From positions 1-64,000 of the forward strand of contig NZ_VUKC01000004.1 of assembly GCF_009193135.1 (NCBI RefSeq): 64,000 nucleotides of DNA. The letters are read 5' to 3'. This DNA is from Georgenia satyanarayanai (lineage in GTDB: Bacteria; Actinomycetota; Actinomycetes; Actinomycetales; Actinomycetaceae). A program made the position numbers and the translations under genes. The notes under the pieces were generated by a model. It searched no databases, was not told the origin of the DNA, and was given only the letters and a program-made list of their open reading frames with translations. Positions 25,956 to 34,380 of the stretch are shown here, one piece after another (the stretch's first letter is position 1; every line of letters starts with the position of its first letter).

Positions 25956-27848
25956 GTGGCCGACGTTCGAACGAGCGCACGTGCGCTCGCTGAAATTTGC
26001 AGCAGTGACATCTCGGTTCTTGAGGACCGCATGGCAAGCCATCTCTACAGCACTGGTGCGGGTTCGCCCGGAGCGGGCGAACGGAGGTCCTGGCGTGGGA
26101 GCCTTCCAGTCCTGGCTCAGGACCTCGTTGACGCGGGCCTAGGTGACGTCGAAGTCATCCTGGAGCACCGGCTGCCATTGTCGAGTAAGCGCATAGACGC
26201 CTTGCTGGTGGGGCGTCATCCAAGTACGGGCAATCCGAGCATCGTTGTCGTGGAACTCAAACAGTGGAGCGGCGCGACGAGCTGGCAGGGTAGCGACACT
26301 CTCGTCGACGTTGCCGCGGCCCCATACCGACCGGCGCTCCATCCAGGCGTTCAAGTCAGCGGCTACGTGGAATACCTCAGGGACTTCATGCCAGGCCTCG
26401 CCGATGACCCGAGCATGACCGCAGGTGTGGCGTACCTCCACAACGCCACCGACAACAGCGTGGCAGACCTGTTCGTGCGTCCTGTGACAGAGACTTCTAG
26501 GCTCTTCACAGGCCAGCGGCGCGGGGCATTTCACGACTACCTTCGTTCACGTCTTGCGGCAGTGCCGGCCGTCGAGGTGGCTGACCAGTTCCTCAGTGCG
26601 GCCATCGCTCCTTCCAAGCAGCTGTTGAGCGTAGCCGCCGACGAGATTCGGGACCGTGAGCAGTTCGTGCTGCTCGACGAGCAGCGTGTCGCGTACGAGG
26701 TCGTGTTGCGCGAGGTCGAGGCAGCGCGGCAAGCCGACAGCAAGTCAGTGGTCGTCATTGCGGGCGCACCGGGCAGTGGAAAGAGCGTCATCGCACTATC
26801 TCTGCTCGGCGAGCTGGCTCGTCAAGGTCGCGCCGTGATTCACGCAACTGGTTCCCGGTCATTCACCCAGACGATGCGTCAGGTCGCCGGCAAGGGGTCG
26901 ACGCGCGTCAAGAACCTGTTTAAGTACTTCAATTCCTTCATGGATGCCGAGAGGAACGGCCTTGACGTCCTCGTCCTGGATGAGGCTCACCGCATCCGGG
27001 AGAAGTCAGTCAATCGGTACACGCCAAAGCAGCTACGTGAGGCCGCGCGGCCGCAGATTGAGGAACTGATCGACGCGGCACGTGTACCCGTTTTCCTCCT
27101 GGACGAGCACCAGGTCGTTCGCCCTGGGGAGCTGGGGACCGTTGCCGACATCGAAGCCCACGCCACGACACGGGGTCTGCCCGTTCGCCACATCAATCTG
27201 AATGCTCAGTTCCGCGCGGGCGGAAGTCAGACCTACCTCGATTGGGTGCACCGCTTACTTGATCTCACCAGTGAAGGCACTTCGGAGGGCGGGTCGCCTG
27301 GTTGGCACGATGAGCCGACGTTCTCGGTCGACGTCGTTGAGTCGGTCGAGGAGCTCGAAGGGCGACTTCGCGCCTTCCGCGACTCAGGAGTTACCGCGCG
27401 GATGACCGCGGGCTTCTGCTGGCCGTGGAGCAACCCCACGAAGGACGGTCGACTCGTCCACGATGTTCAGATCGGCGAGTGGAGCCGTCCCTGGAATCTC
27501 AAGAGCGACCGTGCTGTGGGTGGCGCCCCTCCATCATCGTTGTGGGCGACGGACCCTGACGGATTCGATCAAGTCGGTTGCGTCTACACCGCCCAGGGCT
27601 TCGAGTACGCGTGGAACGGCGTGGTACTCGGTCCCGACTTGGTGTGGCGAGGAAACCGCTGGGTGACGCGACGAGAGTTCAATAAGGACCCGGACTTCCG
27701 ATCAAAGACAGCGGTTGATGATGCCACCTTCGACCGCCTCGTCCGGCACGTTTACAAGGTGCTCCTAACGAGAGGTCTCCGCGGGACGCTTCTCTACTCG
27801 ATGGACCAGGAGACGCAGGAGATGCTCCGGACACGCGTGAACCCCTGA
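25956..27848 (+). CDS. PD-(D/E)XK nuclease / DUF2075 SF1-type helicase
   Basis: 630 aa. The N-terminal part has a restriction-type nuclease core: ILEHRLPLSSKRIDALLVG and IVVVELKQWSG give the E..D..ExK residues. From about residue 250 a DUF2075 (COG3410) ATPase follows: LLDEQRVAYEVVL, Walker A IAGAPGSGKSVIALSL (about 270), ATGSRSFTQTMRQ, Walker B VLVLDEAHRIRE, FLLDEHQVVRPGE, NAQFRAGGS, TAGFCWPWS and CVYTAQGFEYAWNGVVLG. Length and motif order match the known family, which is frequent in phage-defence loci and related to Schlafen-type helicases. Start GTG 25956 has GAGGGA at 9 bases; ATG 26031 is an alternative. It seems functional and is transcribed away from the IS. Confidence 0.9.
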   Translation: MADVRTSARALAEICSSDISVLEDRMASHLYSTGAGSPGAGERRSWRGSLPVLAQDLVDAGLGDVEVILEHRLPLSSKRIDALLVGRHPSTGNPSIVVVELKQWSGATSWQGSDTLVDVAAAPYRPALHPGVQVSGYVEYLRDFMPGLADDPSMTAGVAYLHNATDNSVADLFVRPVTETSRLFTGQRRGAFHDYLRSRLAAVPAVEVADQFLSAAIAPSKQLLSVAADEIRDREQFVLLDEQRVAYEVVLREVEAARQADSKSVVVIAGAPGSGKSVIALSLLGELARQGRAVIHATGSRSFTQTMRQVAGKGSTRVKNLFKYFNSFMDAERNGLDVLVLDEAHRIREKSVNRYTPKQLREAARPQIEELIDAARVPVFLLDEHQVVRPGELGTVADIEAHATTRGLPVRHINLNAQFRAGGSQTYLDWVHRLLDLTSEGTSEGGSPGWHDEPTFSVDVVESVEELEGRLRAFRDSGVTARMTAGFCWPWSNPTKDGRLVHDVQIGEWSRPWNLKSDRAVGGAPPSSLWATDPDGFDQVGCVYTAQGFEYAWNGVVLGPDLVWRGNRWVTRREFNKDPDFRSKTAVDDATFDRLVRHVYKVLLTRGLRGTLLYSMDQETQEMLRTRVNP

Positions 27849-28302
27849 GGGCGTCCACGCCAGCGTCGTGGTCGCACTGCCGGCAAGCGTCGAGCCCGCG
27901 CCGCTGGGAGCGGTGAATCGCTTCCGTAACCCAAGGTCACAGTCAGCCGGTCTTCAGCCATGTCGAGGCACGGGTGAGCGTGGGCACCCGTCCCGCCCCG
28001 AGCTGACGGAGGTGTCCGTGAGACGTCACGCCGGAGCGGGTCGCCAGTCGTTGCGTGCGAGGGAACCCGACAGACTGCCGCTGACCCGCGTTGGTCGCGA
28101 TAACCCGTCGCTCCTTCGCGCTGGAGACCAGCGTGTGAGGCCCATCCAGCATGAGTGAAGTCCATTCCGGCTTGGCCCGGCGCGTGGCCGCGGGAATCGG
28201 CAAGGGAGGTATGGCAATCGCCCACGAGCACCAGTCTCGTAGCTTTATGCTGAGTCGACCGCGCCGAAGCGGGTGTGTGCGTTTTCCCCACTGGAGGGCC
28301 CT
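27849..28302. other. Gap with no supported gene
   Basis: About 450 bases. Open frames exist on both strands but have no recognisable motif, no good start sites and atypical residue content. Nothing else was noticed. The promoter of the gene at 28303 probably lies at its right end. Confidence 0.45.
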
Positions 28303-29322
28303 GTGCCAGATAAGTCATTCTCGCCTGCTGCTACGCACGACTATTCCTGTGAGCACGCTGCGCAAGCCACTTGCAGATGTCGGTGCCGTGGAGCTGGGCA
28401 CCAATTCGATCTAGTGCAGCGAGCGGCGACCTGCAGCAACTCCACAGACATGGCGGCCTTGGCCTCAAGCCTCGACCAGGTTTTCGGCGAGTTTCGAAGC
28501 AATTTTCGTGACGCGCGCCCGCGGGCGCGCGGGTCGCGAAAGGCGCTCGCTCAGGCTGAGGCTAAAGTCTTGTCCCTCGACGTGCGAAGAGGGGCGACTT
28601 GGCTCGAGACTGTGCTCGTCGACGAGGGCTTGCACGCGGCGTTTCTCATGGTTGCGAACTCCTCGCTTGCCGCTACCGACGACGAACGCGAGAGGCAGGG
28701 ACGACTGGTTGATTCCATCACGCGCGACGCCATCCCGGTAGTTGGTTCGTTAGTCGAGTTCAGCAATATTGCCGAGTCTCATGTATGGTGCAGTATCGTC
28801 GCGGAGTACTTGGCGTCCACGAGCGGCGCTACGCCGAGCGGACCAATGCCCCCTACCTTTTTCGGACGGATATGCTACCCGCGCAAGAGCATTCCGACGG
28901 CCCCCTCTTCATTGCCGAAGATGCGACAAGCGGGACTCGCACACCTTGCAAGCCAGATAGGTAGCACTCGGAGCCTCTCCACTGATCGTTCGGCGCAGAT
29001 TGTCCAACTCGTCGGAGCGGCGACGTGCCCCGACTTGTGGCGCCATCCCGCAGCGGTCAGGTACTGCCTCGAGCCATTTGTATCCCACTCGAGTTGGCCG
29101 CCGGCTCGATCTACTAAGTTGGCTGTTCCCCCGGCCTTCTCGGAGCTCGGGAGACGCTGGAGTCGGAAGGGCAAACTGGTAGAGAAGACGCTCTTGGCCG
29201 CCGAGGGACCGCGCAGCCCGCTAAGGCGAGTCGGGCGGATCGATTTGTTTTCCAGTGATGCAGTCAATGTGTTCGGGCGAAGCGACATAGTCCTATCATC
29301 GACTGAGTTTGGCAACCTCTGA
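28303..29322 (+). CDS. Orphan protein with Cys/His-rich N-terminus
   Basis: 339 aa from GTG 28303, GGAGGG at 4 bases. Residues about 13-35 carry HDYSCEHAAQATCRCRCRGA followed by GH, a dense Cys/His cluster that could bind zinc. The rest is soluble and mixed, with RGATWLETVLVDEGLHAAFL and SITRDAIPVVGSLVEFSNIA as the most ordered segments and no catalytic motif that I recognise. Base composition is lower in GC than the flanking core genes. It follows the DUF2075 helicase in the island but 454 bases away, so coexpression is uncertain. Function unknown; a defence accessory role is only a guess from position. Confidence 0.55.
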   Translation: MPDKSFSPAATHDYSCEHAAQATCRCRCRGAGHQFDLVQRAATCSNSTDMAALASSLDQVFGEFRSNFRDARPRARGSRKALAQAEAKVLSLDVRRGATWLETVLVDEGLHAAFLMVANSSLAATDDERERQGRLVDSITRDAIPVVGSLVEFSNIAESHVWCSIVAEYLASTSGATPSGPMPPTFFGRICYPRKSIPTAPSSLPKMRQAGLAHLASQIGSTRSLSTDRSAQIVQLVGAATCPDLWRHPAAVRYCLEPFVSHSSWPPARSTKLAVPPAFSELGRRWSRKGKLVEKTLLAAEGPRSPLRRVGRIDLFSSDAVNVFGRSDIVLSSTEFGNL

Positions 29323-29746
29323 CTCATCAAAGCGAATTAGACCCGAAGGCCTCCGGTTTGGATTGGTTTCGAGTGAACGCAACCGGAAGGAAGGACCGGG
29401 TCGAAGGTCTCATTGAAGCGCAGACAACTCGCCCTACTCCCGGTGGGTCGGCTGACCCGTCGCACCTGTCTGCCGCGGAGACAGCCGCCGTGGCGGGTGG
29501 CGCGTGGCGCGACAATGGTGTGCGGAACTGAACGCACAGTCACGCTGACACTGCTGAACACACCTCGGCGATGCCGAGCGGTCCGGACATGGTACGTGGC
29601 ACCGGCTTCAGCACACCGCGGGCGCACGAGGTTCGGAACACCGAGGGCGGCGCGGCCGTTCTATTTGTGACAGGGGCGAATTCTGACGTTGCACGCGGCG
29701 ACCTGAGAGACTGCCGGTAGCCCCGAGACGCCCGAGGAGACACGGA
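29323..29746. other. Gap before telA, no supported gene
   Basis: About 420 bases. A plus-strand frame at 29413-29670 lacks a ribosome site and family features and is probably spurious. Sequence GC-content rises towards telA, so this marks the right edge of the disturbed island. No tRNA or attachment repeat was found. Confidence 0.45.
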
Positions 29747-30976
29747 ATGTCGAACCCGCTCGACCTTGGCCAGAACCAGACCCCCGCCGTCGAGGACCCG
29801 CTGCAGCTCGAGCCGCCTGCGCCGGCGGCCGAGGTGGAGGTGCGCGAGCCGGAGAAGGTCGGCGGCGTCATCCTCGTGGACGCGGAGACGCAGCAGAAGC
29901 ACGCGGACACGGCCCGCGAGTTCCTCGACGACCTCCTCGCCGCGCCCCTGCACAGCCCCGAGTTCCAGACGAAGGTCGCGCAGCTGACCAAGCTGGGCGA
30001 GGACACGATGCGGCAGGCGGGGGACTCCTCCAACCGCATGCTCCAGCGGCCGGCAGCCGCTGCGTCGGCGTCCGGGGAGGATCCGGCGTCGAGAACCGGA
30101 GCGAGCCTCGCCGAGCTGCGGCAGATCGTCTCTGATCTCGACCCCAAGCGCCACGACCTCACCGGCGGCAAGCGGCTCCTCAAGTTCCTGCCCAAGGGCA
30201 ACGCCATCGAGCGGTACTTCCGCAAGTACGAGTCCGCGCAGGACCAGCTCGACGCCATCACCAAGGCGCTCAAGGGCGGCCAGGACGAGCTGCGGATGGA
30301 CAACGCCGCCATCCAGACCGAGCGCGACGCGCTGTGGGCGGCGCTAGGGCAGCTCGCCAACTACGCCGTCCTCGCCCGCCACCTCGGCGACGGGCTCGAG
30401 CAGCGCATCGCCACCCTCCGCACCGAGGGCAAGACCGACGACGCCACCACCCTCGAGACCGACGCGCTCTTCTACGTCCGCCAGCGCCACCAGGACCTCA
30501 TGACCCAGATGGCGGTCTCGGTCCAGGGCTACCTGGCCCTCGACGTCGTCAAGAAGAACAACACCGAGCTCATCAAGGGCGTCGACCGCGCGCTCGACAC
30601 GACGATCGCAGCGCTGCGGGTGGCCGTGATCGTGTCGCAGGCGCTCGCCCAGCAGCAGATCACGCTGGCGCAGATCGAGGCGCTCAACTCGACGACGTCG
30701 GACATGATCCTCTCGACCTCCGAGCTGCTGCGGTCCCAGGGCGCCGCCGTCCATCAGCAGGCAGCGCAGGCCACCGTCGACCCGGCCAAGCTCCAACAGG
30801 CCTTCGACAACGTCTTCCAGGCGATGGACGAGATCGACCGGTACAAGGTCGAAGCGACGCGGTCCATCAAGCAGACGGTCGAGGTGCTCGAGGGGCAGGT
30901 TGGCCGTGCCCGGCTGCAGCTCGAGCGCAGCCACTCCTCCGACGCCTCGACCACGGATCCGGATGTGAGGAGCTGA
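29747..30976 (+). CDS. telA: Toxic anion resistance protein TelA
   Basis: 409 aa, normal for TelA/KlaA. The helical family blocks are present: GNAIERYFRKYESAQDQLDA, LDAITKALKGGQDELRMDN and TDALFYVRQRHQDLMTQMAV, then KKNNTELIKGVDRAL and TIAALRVAVIVSQALAQQQI. GAGGAG at 7 bases supports the ATG. The protein is a soluble coiled-coil type linked to tellurite and some antibiotic or envelope stress tolerance; the biochemical activity is not known. It ends 2 bases before the next gene, with which it forms an operon like the telA/xpaC pairs of other bacteria. Confidence 0.92.
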   Translation: MSNPLDLGQNQTPAVEDPLQLEPPAPAAEVEVREPEKVGGVILVDAETQQKHADTAREFLDDLLAAPLHSPEFQTKVAQLTKLGEDTMRQAGDSSNRMLQRPAAAASASGEDPASRTGASLAELRQIVSDLDPKRHDLTGGKRLLKFLPKGNAIERYFRKYESAQDQLDAITKALKGGQDELRMDNAAIQTERDALWAALGQLANYAVLARHLGDGLEQRIATLRTEGKTDDATTLETDALFYVRQRHQDLMTQMAVSVQGYLALDVVKKNNTELIKGVDRALDTTIAALRVAVIVSQALAQQQITLAQIEALNSTTSDMILSTSELLRSQGAAVHQQAAQATVDPAKLQQAFDNVFQAMDEIDRYKVEATRSIKQTVEVLEGQVGRARLQLERSHSSDASTTDPDVRS

Positions 30977-30978
30977 CC

Positions 30979-31764
30979 ATGTCGCGGTTGACCCTGGGCA
31001 ACGTCATCAAGGTCGGCGCCGTCGTCGTCTTCTTCCCCCTGCTGGCCTACCTCGTGCTCCTCATCGGCGGCGTGAAGAAGAAGCTGCGTGTGGTGCTCGA
31101 GGGCCTGCTCTACGCGGCGGGATTCACGGCGGGCATCTTTGCGCTCGACGTCATCGGCGTCGGCGGCGTGCTCGCCCTCGCCTCGATGGGTGCCTCGGGC
31201 GTCCGTGCCTGGCACCTGCGCGACCTCTGGCTGCCGGCCCGACGACGGTGGTGGCACCGGTTCACCGGGACCGAGTCGCACGAGCTCGTCCAGACGTCGC
31301 CGCCGCCGGAGGCCGCGCTCGAGGGCGCGGACGGCCGGGTTGCCGCGCTCGGCTGGGTCGGCGCGCTCGGGCAGCAGAGCCGGATGCGGCTTCCCTCGAA
31401 CGCCTACGTCACCTTCCAGCGGACGCTCCGCCTGCTGGGCGACGTCGTCGAGGCGGAGCGTCGTGAGCCGTCCCGTGACGCGCGCTTCGAGTACGAGCTG
31501 GACGCCATGGTGCGCGAGTACCTGCCCGGCGTCCTGCGCGGCTACCTCGCTATCCCGCCGACCATGGTGGAGACCCGCCAGCCCAACGGGCGCACCCCGA
31601 ACGAGGAGCTCGCCGAGCAGCTTCACCTCCTCGCCGGACAGGCCGAGGCCCTGCACGCGAGCCGGCAGAGCCGGGTCCCGGCGCAGCTGACCACCACGGG
31701 CAACTTCCTGCGGGAGAAGTACGGGAACCTTCATAAGGAAGCGTTCGACTTCGGGGTCAAGTAG
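30979..31764 (+). CDS. XpaC-like membrane protein, TelA partner
   Basis: 261 aa. Two N-terminal membrane segments (VIKVGAVVVFFPLLAYLVLL and LLYAAGFTAGIFALDVIGVG) precede a cytoplasmic helical domain containing FEYELDAMVREYLPGVLRGY and NEELAEQLHLLAGQAEALHA. Position directly after telA (GAGGAG, 6-base spacing) and the YLPxxLxxYL pattern suggest the XpaC/5-bromo-4-chloroindolyl phosphate hydrolysis family, which pairs with TelA. Sequence similarity by eye is moderate, so the family call is tentative. Confidence 0.6.
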   Translation: MSRLTLGNVIKVGAVVVFFPLLAYLVLLIGGVKKKLRVVLEGLLYAAGFTAGIFALDVIGVGGVLALASMGASGVRAWHLRDLWLPARRRWWHRFTGTESHELVQTSPPPEAALEGADGRVAALGWVGALGQQSRMRLPSNAYVTFQRTLRLLGDVVEAERREPSRDARFEYELDAMVREYLPGVLRGYLAIPPTMVETRQPNGRTPNEELAEQLHLLAGQAEALHASRQSRVPAQLTTTGNFLREKYGNLHKEAFDFGVK

Positions 31765-31771
31765 GCCGCGG

Positions 31772-31794
31772 CGACGGCGTTGCTCGCGCCGTCG
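31772..31794. terminator. Bidirectional hairpin between convergent genes
   Basis: Stem CGACGGCG (31772-31779) / CGCCGTCG (31787-31794), 8 bp with a 7-base loop, in the 36-base gap between the TelA-partner gene (+) and the gene at 31801 (-). It can serve both directions. Confidence 0.55.
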
Positions 31795-31800
31795 GATCCC

Positions 31801-32556
31801 TCAGGCGAGCTGGCGCGGAGTGCCTGTCATCTCGTCCAGCGGCCCGACATGCCTGGCGGGATCGAACGTCTCGAAGACGGCAGTCCCGACGAAGAAGATG
31901 CCGCGCTGTGGCATCGGCACTTGGGCCAGGTGCGCCTGCCGGTCGAGCGGCGCGGGGGAGCCCAGGTCCAGCCCGCGCCACCGGGCGCTCGACGACGCGA
32001 CCAGCCACATGTGCCTCGGGGCGGCGCGGAACCACTGGCCGTTGGGCGCCGTGCCCTGCAACGCCACCCGCCCCGACCCGAGCAGCGGGCCCGCCGCGGT
32101 GGCCATGACGGACAGCACCCGAGCGTCGCTCCACCACCGGGTGGACATGGCAGCCGCGCAGGCGCTCATCAGACGGGTAGCGGCGGTGGAGCGGAGTGCG
32201 AGGTGCCACTCGAGCTCGTCCTCGATGGTCACCGTGAGCGTGCCCGGGCCGCTCCACGTGACCTCGATCGGTTGCGGGGCGGGGATCTCGGCGGCCGCGG
32301 CGGAGAAGTACCGCGGACAGCTGCGCTCGGGTGGGGCGTCGGTCTGGATGACCCAGGCCCCGTCGGGCGACCGGACGGACACCGAGGCGTACGGCGGGCC
32401 GATGGTGGTGGCGGGCCAGCAGCGCAGCGCGAGGACGTGACCGGTGCTGAACGGGAGCGCCATCACGCCGAAGCCGGCGAAGTGCTCGTGCTGCCCGTCG
32501 AACGTGGCGGCGCGCTCAGCGGCTGCGTGTGCGGCGGCCCTCGGGTCGAGGTTCAT
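31801..32556 (-). CDS. Conserved hypothetical protein next to HD/LuxR regulator
   Basis: 251 aa from ATG 32556. Soluble, with no signal peptide. Notable blocks are FSTGHVLALRCWPATTIGPP, VSVRSPDGAWVIQTDAPPER and LGSGRVALQGTAPNGQWFRA. I do not recognise a family. Several Trp and Pro-rich turns suggest a beta-rich fold. It lies 86 bases downstream of the HD-domain/LuxR gene on the same strand, so it may be controlled with it. Confidence 0.6.
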   Translation of the reverse strand: MNLDPRAAAHAAAERAATFDGQHEHFAGFGVMALPFSTGHVLALRCWPATTIGPPYASVSVRSPDGAWVIQTDAPPERSCPRYFSAAAAEIPAPQPIEVTWSGPGTLTVTIEDELEWHLALRSTAATRLMSACAAAMSTRWWSDARVLSVMATAAGPLLGSGRVALQGTAPNGQWFRAAPRHMWLVASSSARWRGLDLGSPAPLDRQAHLAQVPMPQRGIFFVGTAVFETFDPARHVGPLDEMTGTPRQLA

Positions 32557-32642
32557 GGCTGGTCCACCTCTGGTCGTTGGTGAGGAGCCCAGCCTCCTCC
32601 CGGCGAGCAGCCGGGTCGTGAGGCGGTCGCCCCAGAACCCGG

Positions 32643-34211
32643 TCAGCGGGTGGGCGGCTCGGGCTGGGCAAGCCCCGCGTGCACGGCGTAGAGCCCTGCG
32701 CCGACCCGGTTGGTGGCCCCGATCTTGAGGTAGATGTGCTCGACGTGGTTGCGCACCGTCTTCTCCGAGAGGAACAGCTCCTCGGCGATCTCCCGGTTCG
32801 AGCGCGCCCGGGCCACGAGCCGCAGCACCTCGACCTCGCGGGTGGTCAAGCCGTCCGGCCACAGGCCCCTGCGCCGGGGCCGGCGGCCGGTGACCTCGAG
32901 CACTGCCTCCACCGAGGGCGGGTCCAGGCGCCCCGCTCGCGCCTCCGCACGGATCCGGCGCACGGCGTCGTCCTCGGTGAGAGGGGGTCGGTGCGGCCGT
33001 TGCTCGAGCGAGGTGTGGAAGCTGTCGGCGGCCGCGAGTAGCCGTTGAGCGGCTCCGAGCGACTCACCGTGCACCCCCTGCGGGTAGCCGGTCCCGTCCT
33101 GTCGTTCGTGGTGGGTCGCCGCGATCGCCGCCTCCCGCTCGAGGCCGCCGACCCGGCGCAGGATGCGTTCGGTGAAGTACGGGTGCAGGCGCACCCGCTC
33201 CCACTCGGACGTGGTGAGCGGGCCCGGCTTCTCCCAGATCGCGTTGGACACCCCGAGGCGGCCCAGGTCGTGCAGGAGCCCGGCCCGCCCAAGCCGGACC
33301 ACCTCGTCGTCGGCCAGTCCGAAGCTCGCGCCGGCCTGCGCCGCCAGGGCGGCGACCCCGCGGGAGTGGCCCAGCGCGAAGGGGAACTTGAGATCGGCGA
33401 AGTCGCCGACGGCGGTGACGAGGCGGTCCAGCTCCTCACCCAGGAGCAGCCGGCTCCCGTCGGGGTCCTCGTCCAGGGCCGCCTGCCACACGTCGTCGGT
33501 GTCCATGACGTCGCGCCAGCCGGTCGACTCGGAGAGGAAGGCGTCGGCGACCGCCGGGTCGAACTGGGTCCCGCGCCGCGAGCGCACCATCTCCGCGCAG
33601 GCCTTCCACCCTCGCGTGCGTAGCCACACCTCGGCGATGTCGGCGAGCTGCGCGACCCGCATCTCGAGCGCCATCTCCTCCCCGCGGACACCGTCGGGCA
33701 CGCCCTTGCCGTCCCACCGCTCGAAGGTGTGGGCCAGCGTCCGCACCACGTCCGGCGACAGGCCGACGTCCTCGGCCAGCAGCCGGGCGGAGGCGCAGTG
33801 CGAGCGAGCCAGCGCCAGCAGGTCTCCGCGGGACCGGGTGAGCAGGTTGGTGAGCAGCCACGCCCGCTCCGGCGCCGGCCGGTTGCTGCCCACCTGACGC
33901 AGAAGCAGCCGCAGGTAGGGCAGCCCGATCCACTCGACGTCGTAGTGGGCGGCCCGGGCGGCGATGTCGTCACCGAAGATGGCGGCGTACTCGTGGGAGT
34001 CGGCGTGGCAGCCGATCCAGGACACCAGGCTGACGTAGTAGATCGTCGCCCGTTCCTCGGCGCTCAGGCCCAGCCGGTCCGCGAGCCTCGTCGAGAGCAG
34101 CGCGGCACGCAGCATGTGCTCCATGGGCTGCCCCAGGCCCAGGTCGATGGCCATCGAGAGAGCGGCGAGCAGCTCCGCTCGCCGCGGTGCCGATGGTGCC
34201 GTCCTGTCCAT
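32643..34211 (-). CDS. HD-GYP-type phosphohydrolase domain with LuxR HTH
   Basis: 522 aa. The N-terminal half (1 to about 260) is a degenerate HD-like region with FERWDGKGVPDGVRGEEMAL. A second HD domain follows with FALGHSRGVAALA, LLHDLGRLGVSNAIWEKPGP and THHERQDGTGYPQGV, close to the HD-GYP signature (HDxG..HHExxDGxGYP). The last 65 residues are a LuxR-type HTH: LTTREVEVLRLVARARSNRE, then EELFLSEKTVRNHVEHIYLK. A cyclic-di-GMP-phosphodiesterase-like sensor fused directly to a DNA-binding domain is the likely reading, so ligand breakdown or binding may set transcription. Start ATG 34211. The neighbour at 31801-32556 may be a target. Confidence 0.8.
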   Translation of the reverse strand: MDRTAPSAPRRAELLAALSMAIDLGLGQPMEHMLRAALLSTRLADRLGLSAEERATIYYVSLVSWIGCHADSHEYAAIFGDDIAARAAHYDVEWIGLPYLRLLLRQVGSNRPAPERAWLLTNLLTRSRGDLLALARSHCASARLLAEDVGLSPDVVRTLAHTFERWDGKGVPDGVRGEEMALEMRVAQLADIAEVWLRTRGWKACAEMVRSRRGTQFDPAVADAFLSESTGWRDVMDTDDVWQAALDEDPDGSRLLLGEELDRLVTAVGDFADLKFPFALGHSRGVAALAAQAGASFGLADDEVVRLGRAGLLHDLGRLGVSNAIWEKPGPLTTSEWERVRLHPYFTERILRRVGGLEREAAIAATHHERQDGTGYPQGVHGESLGAAQRLLAAADSFHTSLEQRPHRPPLTEDDAVRRIRAEARAGRLDPPSVEAVLEVTGRRPRRRGLWPDGLTTREVEVLRLVARARSNREIAEELFLSEKTVRNHVEHIYLKIGATNRVGAGLYAVHAGLAQPEPPTR

Positions 34212-34380
34212 GGCAGTCCCGTCCTCGCGGTGGTGCCCCGACGCCCCGATCCTCCCAGGCGCCGCGCCCCACCGACACCCCCGGAATTGGGGCGCCCGCC
34301 CCATGTGCCGGGCACCGCGCCGGTCGCACAGTGGGACGCAGGTCGGGCACGGTGCCCGGGCCGCGACGAAGGAGAGTGTC

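Noticed and set aside
27868-28158. Short frames on both strands after the DUF2075 gene
   Set aside because: No recognisable domain or start signals.
29413-29670. Short frame starting with a Lys/Arg-rich segment
   Set aside because: No ribosome site, no homologous motif, high Arg/Thr content.
17544-29746. Prophage
   Set aside because: No integrase, portal, terminase or capsid gene; only nucleases, an IS and pseudogenes.
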